A stretch of 64,000 bases of DNA from positions 62,001 through 126,000 of the forward strand of contig NZ_CP019510.1 of the NCBI RefSeq assembly GCF_002002885.1. The letters run 5' to 3'. Positions 55,123 to 64,000 of the stretch are shown here, one piece after another. Source of the stretch: Janthinobacterium sp. LM6 (GTDB taxonomy: Bacteria; Pseudomonadota; Gammaproteobacteria; Burkholderiales; Burkholderiaceae_D). The notes beneath the pieces are model-generated. The model made no database searches. It was not told where the DNA came from and saw only the letters and a list, made by a program, of their open reading frames with translations. The position numbers and the translations under genes were made by a program. Numbering within the stretch: position 1 is the first letter of the stretch; every line of letters starts with the position of its first letter.

Positions 55123-58100
55123 CCGAGCAAAATGTCGACCAGCATCTGTTGGACGAGTTCGCCGCACTGGAGCAGCATGAGCAGATGATCCTGGCCCTGC
55201 TGGCGATCACGGGCGAACCGGTGGGCAAGCATGCCGTGTATGAACACTTGCAGCGCGCCAATGTCGTCGAGCCGGACGGCACGCCGTTTTCCCTGCTGGT
55301 GGTGACCAACATGCTGCAGCGGCTGACGCGCCTGGCGCTGGCGTCGGAAATCGTGGGACGCGGCTTTGCCTGCGAAGCGAGGCTGCGCTGGCCCGCCATG
55401 CGCGCCGCCATCGAACACCTGGTGTTTCGCGACCTGTGCCAGGCCATCGAGCTGATCAACCCCGTGCGCCGCAACTGGGATGGCTATGTGGAATTGCGCA
55501 GCTACCGGCAAGGCGTGGCGCGCCTGCGCATCGCCCTGCTGCGCAATGACGAGGTGCGCCACGTGGCCGCCATCCTGGCCGCCTGCATGGCGTGCTATGA
55601 AGCGCAGCAGCTGCATCCGCTGATCGAAATCTTCGGCCGGCCGTTCGAGCCGGAAATGTTGTCTTTCGTCATGCCGCAATTGCAGGATGACATCCTCGCC
55701 GTGCTGCTGGGCAACGCGCCGCGCGAACCGGGCATGGCGCACGCCATCCGCGCGTACGCGCGCGCCCACCACGCGCGCCAGGCGGCGGCCGGCGACCATA
55801 TCGGCGCCGCCCTGCCGCTGGCCCTGGCCGAAGACGCCCTGCTGTGCGGCGAACTCGACGCGGCCGCGCGCTACCTGGCAGGCCAGCAGGGGCCGCAGGT
55901 GCTGTTTCTCGACAGCAGCATCGCCCTGTTGCGCGGCGAACATGCGCACGCCGTGGCGGGCTTCGAGACAGCCTTGAAGGGCTTGCGCAAGGAAACAGGC
56001 AAGCGCAAGCTGTGCTTCACGGGCATCGGCGGCCACTTGTATGTGCTGGCCCTGCTGCGCAGCAACGACGCCAAGCTGCTGAAAAGCGCGGAAACTTACC
56101 TCGATATCGCCCTGCACGCGCAGCCGAACCACGACAGCATCGTCTACCAGCAACTGAATACCCTGCGCCTGGTGCGCGCCGGCGTGCAGCTGGCGGAAAG
56201 CATCCCCACGCGCAGCTGGGAAACGGCACTGCAGGCGCAACTGTTCCAGGCCTTGTTGTACTACTGGCTGGCGTTACCGCAGTTGAGCGAACGCAAGGAC
56301 CAGCTGCGTTTGCTGGTGCAGCAAGCGGACGCGGCCGGCTACGACCTGATCGCCGCGCAGGCGGCCGGCTTGCTGGGCTTGCTGGGCGAGCCGCAGCAGG
56401 AGCGCTATGCCACCTCCAAGCGGGCGCAACATGGCTTGACGGACATGGCGCCGTGGTTCGAGCGCCAGGAAGCGTGGCAGCGCCAGCTGAGCGCGCTGAT
56501 CAACCTGCAGCAGAACGCGCCCGCCGAAGCGCTGGGCGGCGTCTCGCGCCTCGTGTGGCTGGTGGCGTTCGACCCGCGCTTCGGCCTGACGGCCGTGGAA
56601 GTACGCGAGCAGAAGCGCGACGCGCGGGGCGGCTGGAGCAAGGGCCGCGCCATGGGCCTCAAACGCCTGGCCGAAGAGGCGGGCGACATCGATTTCCTCA
56701 CGCCGCAGGACGCCCGCGCTGCGGGCAGCATCGCGCCTTTTAAACAATATTATTCGTCGGCGCCGCGCTATGAAGTCGAGCTGGACAAGGCCGCCATCTT
56801 GCTGGTGGGCCACCCGCTCGTCTTCTGGCTTGATAACCCCGACACAAGAGTGGAACTGATCGCCGGCGCGCCCGAGCTCCTCATCAAGTCGCACGAGGGG
56901 CAGCTGTGGCTGGGCATGCAGCCGCCCTTGCCCGACAACGGCAGCAACGTCGTGGTGCAGCGCGAGACGCCGACGCGCCTGCGCGTGGTGCACATCCTCG
57001 ACGAGCACCGGCGCATCGGCGCCATCGTGGGCCTGGGCCTGTCCGTGCCGCTGCATGCGGAAAAACAGGTGATGCAGGCGATCGGCGCCATCTCGTCCAT
57101 GGTCACCGTGCAATCGGACATCGGCGGCGGCGCAGGCGACGCGGAAGCGATCACGGCCGACCACCGCCTGCACGTGCACCTGCTGCCCTACCAGCAGGGT
57201 TTGAAGATGCAGATTCTGGTCCGGCCCCTGCTCGACAACGGCGCCTATTACGCACCGGGCAGCGGCGCCGAAAGCGTGTTTGCCGATGTGGCCGGCCGGG
57301 CCGTGCAGGCGCGGCGCGACCTGAATGCGGAACGCGAAGCGCAGCGCCAGCTCATCGGTCGCTGCCTGGTGCTGGAAGAGGCGGAAGAAGAGCATGGCGA
57401 GTGGCTGCTGGGCCAGCCTGCCCTGGGCCTGCAACTGCTGGTGGAGCTGCAGGCGCTGGACCCGGACGGCATGGTGCTGGCCTGGCCGGAAGGCGAAACC
57501 ATGCGCGTGTCGAAGCGCATCGATAGCGGCCAGATGCGCCTGAACATCAAGAGCGAAAAAGACTGGTTTGCCGCCAGCGGCGAAGTGCAGATCGACGAAG
57601 ACAAGGTGATGGATTTGCGCGCCCTGCTCGATTTGATGCAGAACAATAAAAGCCGCTTCGTGGCCCTGGGAGACAACCAGTTCCTCGCGCTCAGCGACGA
57701 ATTGCACCGCCGGCTGTCCGAACTTGCCGCGTATGGCGAAGCGCATGCCGATGGCGTGCACATCCACCCGCTGGCCGCGTTTGCGCTGGAAGAACTGGCC
57801 AACGATGCGGGCGGCGTCAAAGCCGACAAACTGTGGCGCGAACACTTGCTGCGCCTGCGCGCCCTCGACGACTATCAGCCGCAGCTGCCCAGCACCTTGC
57901 AGGCGGACTTGCGCGACTACCAGCTGGCCGGTTTTAACTGGCTGGCGCGCCTGGCACACTGGGGCGTGGGCGCCTGCCTGGCCGACGACATGGGACTTGG
58001 CAAGACCTTGCAGGCGCTGGCCCTGATCCTGGCGCGCGCGCCGAACGGCCCCACCCTCGTCGTCGCGCCCACCTCCGTGTGCATGAACTGGATCAGCGAG

Positions 58101-59300
58101 GCGCAGCGCTTCGCGCCGACGTTGAACATCAAACTGTTCGGCAGCGGCGACCGCGCCGACATGCTCGACACCTTGCAGCCGTTCGACGTGGTGGTGGCCA
58201 GCTATGGCTTGCTGCAGCAGGAAGCGGCCATGTTTGCCGGCGTGCGCTGGCATACGATCGTGCTCGACGAAGCGCAGGCGATCAAGAATGGCGCCACCAA
58301 GCGCTCGCAAGCCGTGATGGCCTTGCAAGGCGATTTCCGCATGGTGGCCAGCGGCACGCCGCTGGAAAACCACCTGGGTGAATTGTGGAACCTGTTCCGC
58401 TTCATCAACCCCGGTTTGCTGGGCACCCTCGACCAGTTTAATTTGCGCTTTGCCGGCCCCATTGAGAAAGATCAAGACAAACGGGCGGCGGCCGGCGCCC
58501 GCTTGCGCCTGCGCCGCCTGATCGCGCCATTCATCTTGCGCCGCACGAAGACGCAAGTGCTGTCGGAATTGCCGTCGCGCACGGAAATCGTGCTGGAGGT
58601 GGAACTGTCGCCGCAGGAAACGGCGCTGTACGAATCGCTGCGCCGCGAAGCGCTGGAAAAACTGGCCATGGTGGAAGGGCCGGCGTCAAAGAAAGCCATC
58701 CAGATCCTGGCGGAGATCATGAAGCTGCGCCGCGCCTGTTGCAATCCGCAACTGGTGGCTCCCGAGCTGGGCCTGGCCAGCAGCAAGCTGGCGGCGTTCG
58801 CGCAGTTGTTGTCGGGCTTGCTGGAAAACCGCCACAAGGTGCTCGTCTTCAGCCAGTTCGTCGACCATTTAACCCTGATCCGCCAACACCTGGAGCAGCA
58901 CGGCGTGAGTTACCAGTATCTCGACGGCAGCACGCCCATGCAGGAGCGCAAGCGCCGCGTCGATGCCTTCCAGGCGGGCGAGGGCGACGTTTTCCTCATC
59001 AGCCTGAAGGCGGGCGGCATGGGCATCAACCTGACGGCGGCCGATTACGTGATCCACATGGACCCGTGGTGGAACCCGGCTGTGGAAGACCAGGCCTCGG
59101 ACCGCGCCCACCGCATGGGGCAATTGCGTCCCGTCACCATTTACCGGCTGGTGGCGAAACACACGATCGAGGAAGGCATCGTCGAATTGCACCAGCACAA
59201 GCGCGACCTGGCCGACAGTTTATTGGAAGGCAGCGACGCGGCGGCGCGCATGTCGGCCAGCGACATGCTGGGCATGCTGCAGGACGGGTTGAAGCGATGA
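55119..59300 (+). CDS. Large SNF2-family DEAD/DEAH-box ATPase (1,393 residues)
   Basis: C-terminal SNF2 motor: Walker A DDMGLGKT (about 954-961), motif II DEAQ (about 1049), SGTPLENHLGELW as motif III, QFVDHLTLIRQHLE to start the second RecA fold, and QASDRAHRMGQ as motif VI. About 930 residues precede it; I see helical repeats (TPR-like, about 180-420), then a beta-rich region with acidic loops. No SWIM or RING-type cysteine cluster is visible. SNF2 proteins remodel protein-DNA complexes or displace RNA polymerase (RapA-like), but no substrate can be named. Start coupled to the S9 peptidase; no good terminator is seen. Confidence 0.93.
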   Translation: MTEQNVDQHLLDEFAALEQHEQMILALLAITGEPVGKHAVYEHLQRANVVEPDGTPFSLLVVTNMLQRLTRLALASEIVGRGFACEARLRWPAMRAAIEHLVFRDLCQAIELINPVRRNWDGYVELRSYRQGVARLRIALLRNDEVRHVAAILAACMACYEAQQLHPLIEIFGRPFEPEMLSFVMPQLQDDILAVLLGNAPREPGMAHAIRAYARAHHARQAAAGDHIGAALPLALAEDALLCGELDAAARYLAGQQGPQVLFLDSSIALLRGEHAHAVAGFETALKGLRKETGKRKLCFTGIGGHLYVLALLRSNDAKLLKSAETYLDIALHAQPNHDSIVYQQLNTLRLVRAGVQLAESIPTRSWETALQAQLFQALLYYWLALPQLSERKDQLRLLVQQADAAGYDLIAAQAAGLLGLLGEPQQERYATSKRAQHGLTDMAPWFERQEAWQRQLSALINLQQNAPAEALGGVSRLVWLVAFDPRFGLTAVEVREQKRDARGGWSKGRAMGLKRLAEEAGDIDFLTPQDARAAGSIAPFKQYYSSAPRYEVELDKAAILLVGHPLVFWLDNPDTRVELIAGAPELLIKSHEGQLWLGMQPPLPDNGSNVVVQRETPTRLRVVHILDEHRRIGAIVGLGLSVPLHAEKQVMQAIGAISSMVTVQSDIGGGAGDAEAITADHRLHVHLLPYQQGLKMQILVRPLLDNGAYYAPGSGAESVFADVAGRAVQARRDLNAEREAQRQLIGRCLVLEEAEEEHGEWLLGQPALGLQLLVELQALDPDGMVLAWPEGETMRVSKRIDSGQMRLNIKSEKDWFAASGEVQIDEDKVMDLRALLDLMQNNKSRFVALGDNQFLALSDELHRRLSELAAYGEAHADGVHIHPLAAFALEELANDAGGVKADKLWREHLLRLRALDDYQPQLPSTLQADLRDYQLAGFNWLARLAHWGVGACLADDMGLGKTLQALALILARAPNGPTLVVAPTSVCMNWISEAQRFAPTLNIKLFGSGDRADMLDTLQPFDVVVASYGLLQQEAAMFAGVRWHTIVLDEAQAIKNGATKRSQAVMALQGDFRMVASGTPLENHLGELWNLFRFINPGLLGTLDQFNLRFAGPIEKDQDKRAAAGARLRLRRLIAPFILRRTKTQVLSELPSRTEIVLEVELSPQETALYESLRREALEKLAMVEGPASKKAIQILAEIMKLRRACCNPQLVAPELGLASSKLAAFAQLLSGLLENRHKVLVFSQFVDHLTLIRQHLEQHGVSYQYLDGSTPMQERKRRVDAFQAGEGDVFLISLKAGGMGINLTAADYVIHMDPWWNPAVEDQASDRAHRMGQLRPVTIYRLVAKHTIEEGIVELHQHKRDLADSLLEGSDAAARMSASDMLGMLQDGLKR

Positions 59301-59369
59301 GCTTGAAAAAATGAGCGGCGCCACCGCGTTCCATGCGATGATCGTTTTTCCCTGTTTTGATGCCATGCC

Positions 59370-59858
59370 ATGACCGACTATATCGCCACCAGCGCCGGCC
59401 AGCGCGCCACCTTTTTGTGCGGCAAATCCTGGACCGCCTACGTCAGCACCTTCCTGATCGCCGTGCTGCTGTTCTTTGCCGCCCTGCCGCTGGCCTTCAA
59501 GTACAACGCGCGCGCCGCCTTCGTCGTGCTGATCGGCTCGGCCCTGATCGTCGGCTACCGCCTGCTGACCATCCGCAGCTATCAGCTGTACTACGACGAG
59601 GCGGGCGTCTGGCTGGCGTCCGGCATCTTGCCGTGGAAAAAGAAACTGACGGGCGTGAAATGGCGCGACATGGATGAAGCCGTCTATGAAACAAACTTCT
59701 GGAGCTGGCTGTTCCAATCCTATACGGTGCGCGTCAGCCAGCGCTACACGCAGGAAACGGAAATCCACGCCGCCGGCATGGCGCGCGGCAAGGATGCCGT
59801 CGCGGCCATCAATGCGCGCCACCAGGAATTGCTGCACGGCAGCGCCATCGTCGTCTAG
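59370..59858 (+). CDS. Small membrane protein with PH-like domain
   Basis: 162 residues. Two membrane helices (about 22-45 and 48-65) are followed by a domain with the layout of bacterial PH (DUF304-like) folds: YQLYYDEAGVWLASGILPWKKKLTGVKWRDM and a second strand pair ending VSQRYTQETEIHAAG. Such proteins often sit at the inner membrane as adaptors. It begins 69 bases after the SNF2 stop and may share its transcript. Function unknown. Confidence 0.78.
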   Translation: MTDYIATSAGQRATFLCGKSWTAYVSTFLIAVLLFFAALPLAFKYNARAAFVVLIGSALIVGYRLLTIRSYQLYYDEAGVWLASGILPWKKKLTGVKWRDMDEAVYETNFWSWLFQSYTVRVSQRYTQETEIHAAGMARGKDAVAAINARHQELLHGSAIVV

Positions 59859-60022
59859 CCCGGCGGACGGGCGGCAAAAAACTGCGCAAGCGCGGCAATT
59901 AATGCTAATCTTTGGGCCGCCCAGGCAAGCAAGGCCAACCTTTCAATAGTTGTTTGTTACTTATATTATCAGTTTATTATTTCCTGATATGAACAAACAG
60001 CAAAATATTCAAGAGATAAACT

Positions 60023-61885
60023 ATGCTGATAAAAAATAAAGTTGCGCTCGCCGCATTGATGATGGCCTTTACCCTGACACCGGCCAGCGCCGCCAAGAAG
60101 TCGCAGAAGCAAGGCAAGGCCAGCACCAGCAGCAGCAAGAAAAAAACCGTCGGCAAGAAGGCGGCCGTCGTCACGGCGGCCACGGCGGCCACGGTCGCCG
60201 CCGTCGCCAGCGAGAACAGCAGCGACCGTTCCATGAATAACCTCAGCGGCCAGTTCCTCACGGCCCTGTGGCGCCTGGACCCGGAAAGCGCGATTTCGGT
60301 CGGCAAGTACGATGGCGCCGCCAACCTGAGCATTCCCGACGCGGCCAGCCGCCAGAAGCAACTGGCCTTCATCGAAGAATGGCTCGGTAAATTCGGCAAG
60401 CTGAATGCCGGCAAAATGTCGGACAAGCAACGTACCGACCTGGCCTTGCTGACGAATAAACTGCAATCGGACCGTTGGTATCTGACCACCTTCCGCGAAT
60501 TCGAATGGAATCCCGCCCAGTACAACGTGGCCGGTTCCATCGACTTCATCCTGAACACGGAATACGCGGCCCAGCCGCAGCGCCTGCGCACCTTGCTCAA
60601 GCGCATCGCCAGCGTGCCGCAATACTATGCGGCCGCGCGCGCCAGTATCAATCACCCCACGCGCGAACACACGCAGCTGGCCATCGCCCAGAGCGCCGGC
60701 GTGCTCAGCGTGCTTGACGACCTGAACAAGACTGCACAGGGCTCCATCCTGACGCCGGTGGAAAAGCAGCTGTACAACGCCCGCATCGCCGCGGCCCGCA
60801 CGGCCGTGCAAGGCTACGCCGCATGGCTGACGGAACAGGATGCCGCGCTGGCGCAGAACGGCAACGCGCGCTCCTTCCGCATCGGCAAGGAGTTGTATGA
60901 GCAGAAATTCGCCTACGATATCCAGGCCAGCGTCAGCGCCGAGCAGATGTACCAGAAGGCCCTTGCCGCGCGCGAAAAGCTGCTCGAGCACATGGATAGC
61001 CTGTCCGACGAGCTGTGGGTGAAAACCATGGGCGCCACGGCCAAGCCGGCGGACCGCACGGCGAAGATCGGCATGGTGATCGACAAGCTGTCCAGCAACC
61101 ACGTGGCGCCTGCCGATTTCGTGCCGGAAATCCGCCGCCAGATTCCCGAGCTGCAGGAATGGGTGACCAGCCACAACCTGCTGACGATGGACCCGAAAAA
61201 GCCCCTGGTCGTGCGCGAAACGCCCGCCTACCAGCGCGGCGTGGCCGGCGCCAGCATCGAGGCGCCCGGCCCGTATCGCCCGCAAGACCGCACTTATTAC
61301 AATGTGACGCCGCTCGACGGCGAAACGCCGGAACAGGCGGAAAGCAGCTTGCGCGAATACAACCACTGGATCTTGCAGATCCTGAATATCCACGAAGCCA
61401 TTCCCGGCCACTACACGCAGCTCGTGTACGCCAACAAGTCGCCGTCGCTGGTCAAGTCCATCTTCGGCAACGGCGCCATGATCGAAGGCTGGGCCGTGTA
61501 TGGCGAGCGCATGATGCTCGAGTCCGGCTATGGCAATAACGCGCCGGAAATGTGGCTGATGTATTCGAAGTGGAACTTGCGCAGCGTCACCAACACCATC
61601 CTCGATTACAGCGTCCACGTGCTGGGCATGACGGAAGCGCAGGCGCTCGACCTGCTGACGCGCCAGGCCTTCCAGACCAAGCGCGAAGCAACGGAAAAAT
61701 GGCGCCGCGTGCAGCTGAGCTCGGTGCAACTGACCAGCTATTTCAGCGGCTACAGCGAAATCATGGACTTGCGCGAACAGCGCAAGCAAGCGCTGGGCAG
61801 CAAATTCGTGCTGAAGGATTTCCATGAGCAATTCCTCAGCTACGGCAGCGCGCCCGTGAAAGTCATCAAGGAACTGATGAATTAA
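60023..61885 (+). CDS. DUF885 family protein, exported, metallopeptidase-like
   Basis: 620 residues: signal peptide (MLIKNKVALAALMMAFTLTPASA), a lysine/serine/alanine-rich linker (25-65), then the DUF885 domain with HEAIPGHYTQ at about 457-466, matching a zinc-binding HExxxxH signature, and a downstream GWAVYGERMM whose Glu may be a third ligand. The family includes putative dipeptidyl or carboxypeptidase-like proteins without well-defined substrate. Monocistronic, with a terminator after it. Confidence 0.88.
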   Translation: MLIKNKVALAALMMAFTLTPASAAKKSQKQGKASTSSSKKKTVGKKAAVVTAATAATVAAVASENSSDRSMNNLSGQFLTALWRLDPESAISVGKYDGAANLSIPDAASRQKQLAFIEEWLGKFGKLNAGKMSDKQRTDLALLTNKLQSDRWYLTTFREFEWNPAQYNVAGSIDFILNTEYAAQPQRLRTLLKRIASVPQYYAAARASINHPTREHTQLAIAQSAGVLSVLDDLNKTAQGSILTPVEKQLYNARIAAARTAVQGYAAWLTEQDAALAQNGNARSFRIGKELYEQKFAYDIQASVSAEQMYQKALAAREKLLEHMDSLSDELWVKTMGATAKPADRTAKIGMVIDKLSSNHVAPADFVPEIRRQIPELQEWVTSHNLLTMDPKKPLVVRETPAYQRGVAGASIEAPGPYRPQDRTYYNVTPLDGETPEQAESSLREYNHWILQILNIHEAIPGHYTQLVYANKSPSLVKSIFGNGAMIEGWAVYGERMMLESGYGNNAPEMWLMYSKWNLRSVTNTILDYSVHVLGMTEAQALDLLTRQAFQTKREATEKWRRVQLSSVQLTSYFSGYSEIMDLREQRKQALGSKFVLKDFHEQFLSYGSAPVKVIKELMN

Positions 61886-61907
61886 CTGGCGCTCGTCGTC
61901 AGCTTGC

Positions 61908-61931
61908 AAAGGGCGCTGCGGCGCCCTTTTT
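61908..61931 (+). terminator. Intrinsic terminator of the DUF885 gene
   Basis: AAAGGGCGC, TGC, GGCGCCC and five T, 22 bases past the stop. Confidence 0.87.
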
Positions 61932-62056
61932 GCATGCGTTTGCGCCACCGCAAACCACCGGCGCGCCTGTCCATTAAGCTCATGGGAAGGCAGGCGCCAC
62001 CGCACTCCTCACTGGCAATTGCCGATTTTCCTGCTAGGCTGGATACAGGAGCGTCC

Positions 62057-62590
62057 ATGCATATGCCCATCCAGTTCGACACCCTCGATTACGCCAAACG
62101 CCTCGCCTCGGCCGGCGTGCCCACCCAGCAGGCGGAAGCGCATGCGACGGCACTGGGTGAAGTACTGGGCTCGGCCGTGGTCGTGCATGGCGAACTGGCG
62201 GCGCTGGAGCGCAATCTGCTGGGGGAAATCAAGCTGGTGTCGCAAAACGTCGATACCAAGCTGGGCGCCCTGGAGTTGAAGATCGATGCGCTGGAACTCA
62301 GACTCGATACCCGGATCGATGCCTTGGAACTCAGACTCGATACGCGGATCGATGCGCTGGAGCACAAATTCGCTACCAGGTTAGATGCATTGGAGCAGAA
62401 ATTCGATGCCAAGTTAGAGGCATTGGAACAAAAATTCGATACCAAATTAGAGGCATTGGAGCAAAAACTCGACGCTCGCCTGGAGCGCATGGACTTGCGC
62501 CATGGCGCGGACATGAAACACGTGTACTGGATGATGAGCACCCTGATCTTGCTCAACCTGGGCATCCTCAGCAAGCTGATGCTGCAGTAA
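62057..62590 (+). CDS. Coiled-coil membrane protein with six 11-residue repeats (DUF1640-like)
   Basis: 177 residues. N-terminal FDTLDYAKRLASAGVP resembles the DUF1640/CCDC90 start. The centre (about 76-141) consists of six 11-residue repeats of the type IDALELRLDTR, changing gradually to LEALEQKFDTK, so a right-handed hendecad coiled coil is expected. A C-terminal membrane helix (VYWMMSTLILLNLGIL, about 156-172) anchors it. The start at 62057 follows AGGAG at six bases. Bacterial function is unknown; mitochondrial relatives are linked to calcium uptake or assembly, which need not apply here. Confidence 0.85.
   Translation: MHMPIQFDTLDYAKRLASAGVPTQQAEAHATALGEVLGSAVVVHGELAALERNLLGEIKLVSQNVDTKLGALELKIDALELRLDTRIDALELRLDTRIDALEHKFATRLDALEQKFDAKLEALEQKFDTKLEALEQKLDARLERMDLRHGADMKHVYWMMSTLILLNLGILSKLMLQ
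62283..62480 (+). repeat. Six in-frame 33-bp repeats
   Basis: Units start at 62283, 62316, 62349, 62382, 62415 and 62448. The first two differ at only three positions; the last three are more AT-rich (TTAGAGGCATTGGAACAAAA). They encode the 11-residue coiled-coil repeat of the gene at 62057. Confidence 0.92.
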
Positions 62591-62615
62591 GCACACACTC
62601 ACTTCCATAACAATG

Positions 62616-62652
62616 AAAAAGCCGCTGCTCCGGAAGGAGGTCAGCGGCTTTT
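62616..62652. terminator. Bidirectional terminator between coiled-coil gene and tatC
   Basis: AAAAAGCCGCTG, a 14-base loop, CAGCGGCTTTT, with U-runs on both strands, serving the convergent genes on each side. Confidence 0.87.
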
Positions 62653-62683
62653 GCCGGCGTATCTTGCACGTGCCAGTTTGCGT

Positions 62684-63439
62684 CTAGGACGCCTCTTCCG
62701 GCGCCTGGGTGGCCCTGACGAAGATGGGCGCCACCAGCAGGCCCAGCTCGAACAGCAGGCACATCGGGATGGCCAGCGAGAACTGGCTGACCACGTCCGG
62801 CGGCGTGACGATGGCGGCAATCACGAAGGCGCCGACGATGATGTAGGGACGCACTTCCTTGAGTTTCGCGATAGTAACCAAGCCCATGCGCACTAGGATC
62901 ACCACCACCACGGGCACTTCGAAGGTGGCGCCAAAGGCCAGGCACATCGACATGACGAAATCGAGGTAATTTTCGATATCGGGCGTGACGGCGATCGACG
63001 AGGGCGAAAAATCGCTGATGAAGTGGAAGACGCGGCCAAACACAAAGAAATAGCAGAAGGCCACGCCGGCCATGAACAGCAGGGACGACGAAATGACCAG
63101 CGGCGCGATCAAACGCTTTTCATGCGTGTACAGGCCGGGGGCGATGAAGGCCCACATCTGGTACAGCACCCAGGGCAAGGCGACGATGAAGGCGATCACC
63201 AGGGTCACTTTCATCGGCACCAGGAACGGTGAAATGACGCCGGTGGCGATCATTTTCGAGCCGGCAGGCAGCGAGGCGATCATCGGCGCCGCAATAAAAT
63301 CGTAGATATGCGAGGGCCCGGGCCAGTAAAACAGCACGGCGCAGACGACGGCGATGCCGATCGAGGCCTTGACCAGGCGGTTGCGCAGCTCGACCAGATG
63401 CGAGATAAAGGTTTCTTCCACCGGAGATTTGCTACTCAT
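62684..63439 (-). CDS. tatC: Twin-arginine translocase subunit TatC
   Basis: Receptor for twin-arginine signal peptides in the inner membrane. 251 residues (E. coli 258) with six predicted helices. The N-terminal ISHLVELRNRL carries the conserved Glu that contacts the signal peptide, and the first periplasmic loop APGLYTHEKR carries the second Glu. The start overlaps the tatB stop by four bases (ATGA). tatA would lie immediately beyond the right edge. Confidence 0.97.
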   Translation of the reverse strand: MSSKSPVEETFISHLVELRNRLVKASIGIAVVCAVLFYWPGPSHIYDFIAAPMIASLPAGSKMIATGVISPFLVPMKVTLVIAFIVALPWVLYQMWAFIAPGLYTHEKRLIAPLVISSSLLFMAGVAFCYFFVFGRVFHFISDFSPSSIAVTPDIENYLDFVMSMCLAFGATFEVPVVVVILVRMGLVTIAKLKEVRPYIIVGAFVIAAIVTPPDVVSQFSLAIPMCLLFELGLLVAPIFVRATQAPEEAS

Positions 63440-63969
63440 GAGTAAAAGGAGGAGGAACTGGCGCGCGGACGGAAGCGCGCCACGCGGGCGGCGGCCGACT
63501 GCACGTGCAGCTTGCCGCCATGGCGCTGCTTGTACCAGCCGGGGATGGCGGAATTGCGCACCAGCTTCTTGCGGCGGAATTCGCGCGCCTTGCGGGCCAG
63601 GTCATCGTTGGTGGCGCGCAGCATGGCTTCATGGGCATCATGATGCCCCTCATACGAGCTGGAATCGCCGCGCCAGGCGTTCTCCACCTCGGCCAGGTTG
63701 CCGGAGATCGAATTTTCCACGCCATGCATGGATTTCTCCACGCTTTGCTTGACGGAATGGGCCGCATCCTGCACTTCCTTCTGCAGGTTTTTCAGCTCTT
63801 CCATTTCAATTTCGCGCGAGACTTCGGATTTCACCTGGTTCAGATAGCGTTGCGCGCGGCCATACAGGGTACCGGCCATGCGCGCCACTCTCGGCAACTT
63901 TTCAGGGCCGATGACTATCAACGCAACCACGCCGATGATGGCGATTTTAGAGAGACCGAGATCGATCAT
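63436..63969 (-). CDS. tatB: Sec-independent translocase protein TatB
   Basis: Forms the receptor complex with TatC. 177 residues: membrane helix at about 4-21 (LGLSKIAIIGVVALIVIGP, with the conserved Glu-Lys-Leu-Pro after it), an amphipathic helix and a long charged, disordered tail. It is somewhat longer than E. coli TatB (171). 31 bases remain to the window edge, in which the start of tatA or its spacer would fall. Confidence 0.95.
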   Translation of the reverse strand: MIDLGLSKIAIIGVVALIVIGPEKLPRVARMAGTLYGRAQRYLNQVKSEVSREIEMEELKNLQKEVQDAAHSVKQSVEKSMHGVENSISGNLAEVENAWRGDSSSYEGHHDAHEAMLRATNDDLARKAREFRRKKLVRNSAIPGWYKQRHGGKLHVQSAAARVARFRPRASSSSFYS

Positions 63970-64000
63970 AAGCGGACAAGGGCTGTTACCGGACGAGGCA

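Noticed and set aside
56274-58556. 760-residue open frame antisense to the SNF2 gene
   Set aside because: Same type of shadow; the sense strand contains all helicase motifs in order.

Overview
The window is a high-GC stretch of a betaproteobacterial chromosome. The gene set (GTP-type pckG, ahpC/ahpF, a six-gene ribose operon, argP next to priA and hemE, tatC/tatB, rdgC, a CzcE-like protein) and a palindrome containing GGGGTCAGACCC point to Burkholderiales, most likely an Oxalobacteraceae member of the Janthinobacterium/Massilia/Duganella type. This placement is inference from gene content; no marker such as rRNA is present. I see no rRNA, insertion sequence, prophage or CRISPR array.

Layout. 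0-5 kb: pckG, a D-2-hydroxyacid dehydrogenase, an unknown protein and a one-domain asparaginase-like protein. 5-13 kb: a TonB-dependent receptor with a long leader hairpin, rdgC, a LexA-controlled dinB and a secreted S9A peptidase. 12.7-13.5 kb: a tandem duplication of a complete tRNA-Val/tRNA-Asp unit with promoters and terminators. 13.5-18.7 kb: an ABC pair, a CzcE-like protein, ahpF/ahpC and a DUF3597 protein. 18.8-29 kb: a sensor protein joining a THI5/NMT1-like periplasmic domain to PAS-GGDEF-EAL, the leftward operon rbsB-A-C-R-K-D with a perfect LacI-type operator, and an EamA exporter behind twin palindromes. 29-33.2 kb: a four-gene leftward operon of three zinc-ribbon membrane proteins and a glycine-zipper lipoprotein, with no function I recognise. 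33.4-45.2 kb: a YgiQ-type radical SAM protein, small proteins, two tandem M3 peptidases, slyX, a HigB/HigA-like toxin-antitoxin pair, rep helicase and a DUF1857 protein. 45.2-53 kb: a degenerate HD-GYP protein, a lipoamide-dehydrogenase-like flavoprotein, argP, priA and hemE. 53-64 kb: an S9 peptidase coupled to a 1,393-residue SNF2 protein, a PH-like membrane protein, a DUF885 protein, a coiled-coil protein built of six 11-residue repeats, and tatC/tatB.

Two observations stand out. The 777 bases between priA and the hemE terminator carry four exact DnaA boxes, several near-matches and a repeated composite box, in AT-rich DNA. Gene orientation also changes near here: almost everything from 15.8 to 52.9 kb points left and the next five genes point right. 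The site could be the chromosome origin or a DnaA-binding regulatory locus. The second is the zinc-ribbon membrane operon at 29-33 kb, which looks like a coherent envelope module without an obvious described counterpart.

Housekeeping themes are peroxide defence (AhpC/AhpF), ribose uptake and phosphorylation, DNA repair and restart (RdgC, DinB, Rep, PriA), peptide turnover (two S9, two M3 and one DUF885 enzyme) and Tat secretion. Most starts were set by a Shine-Dalgarno match or by the conserved N-terminus. Long open frames antisense to real genes are common here because of GC-biased codon use and were ignored.
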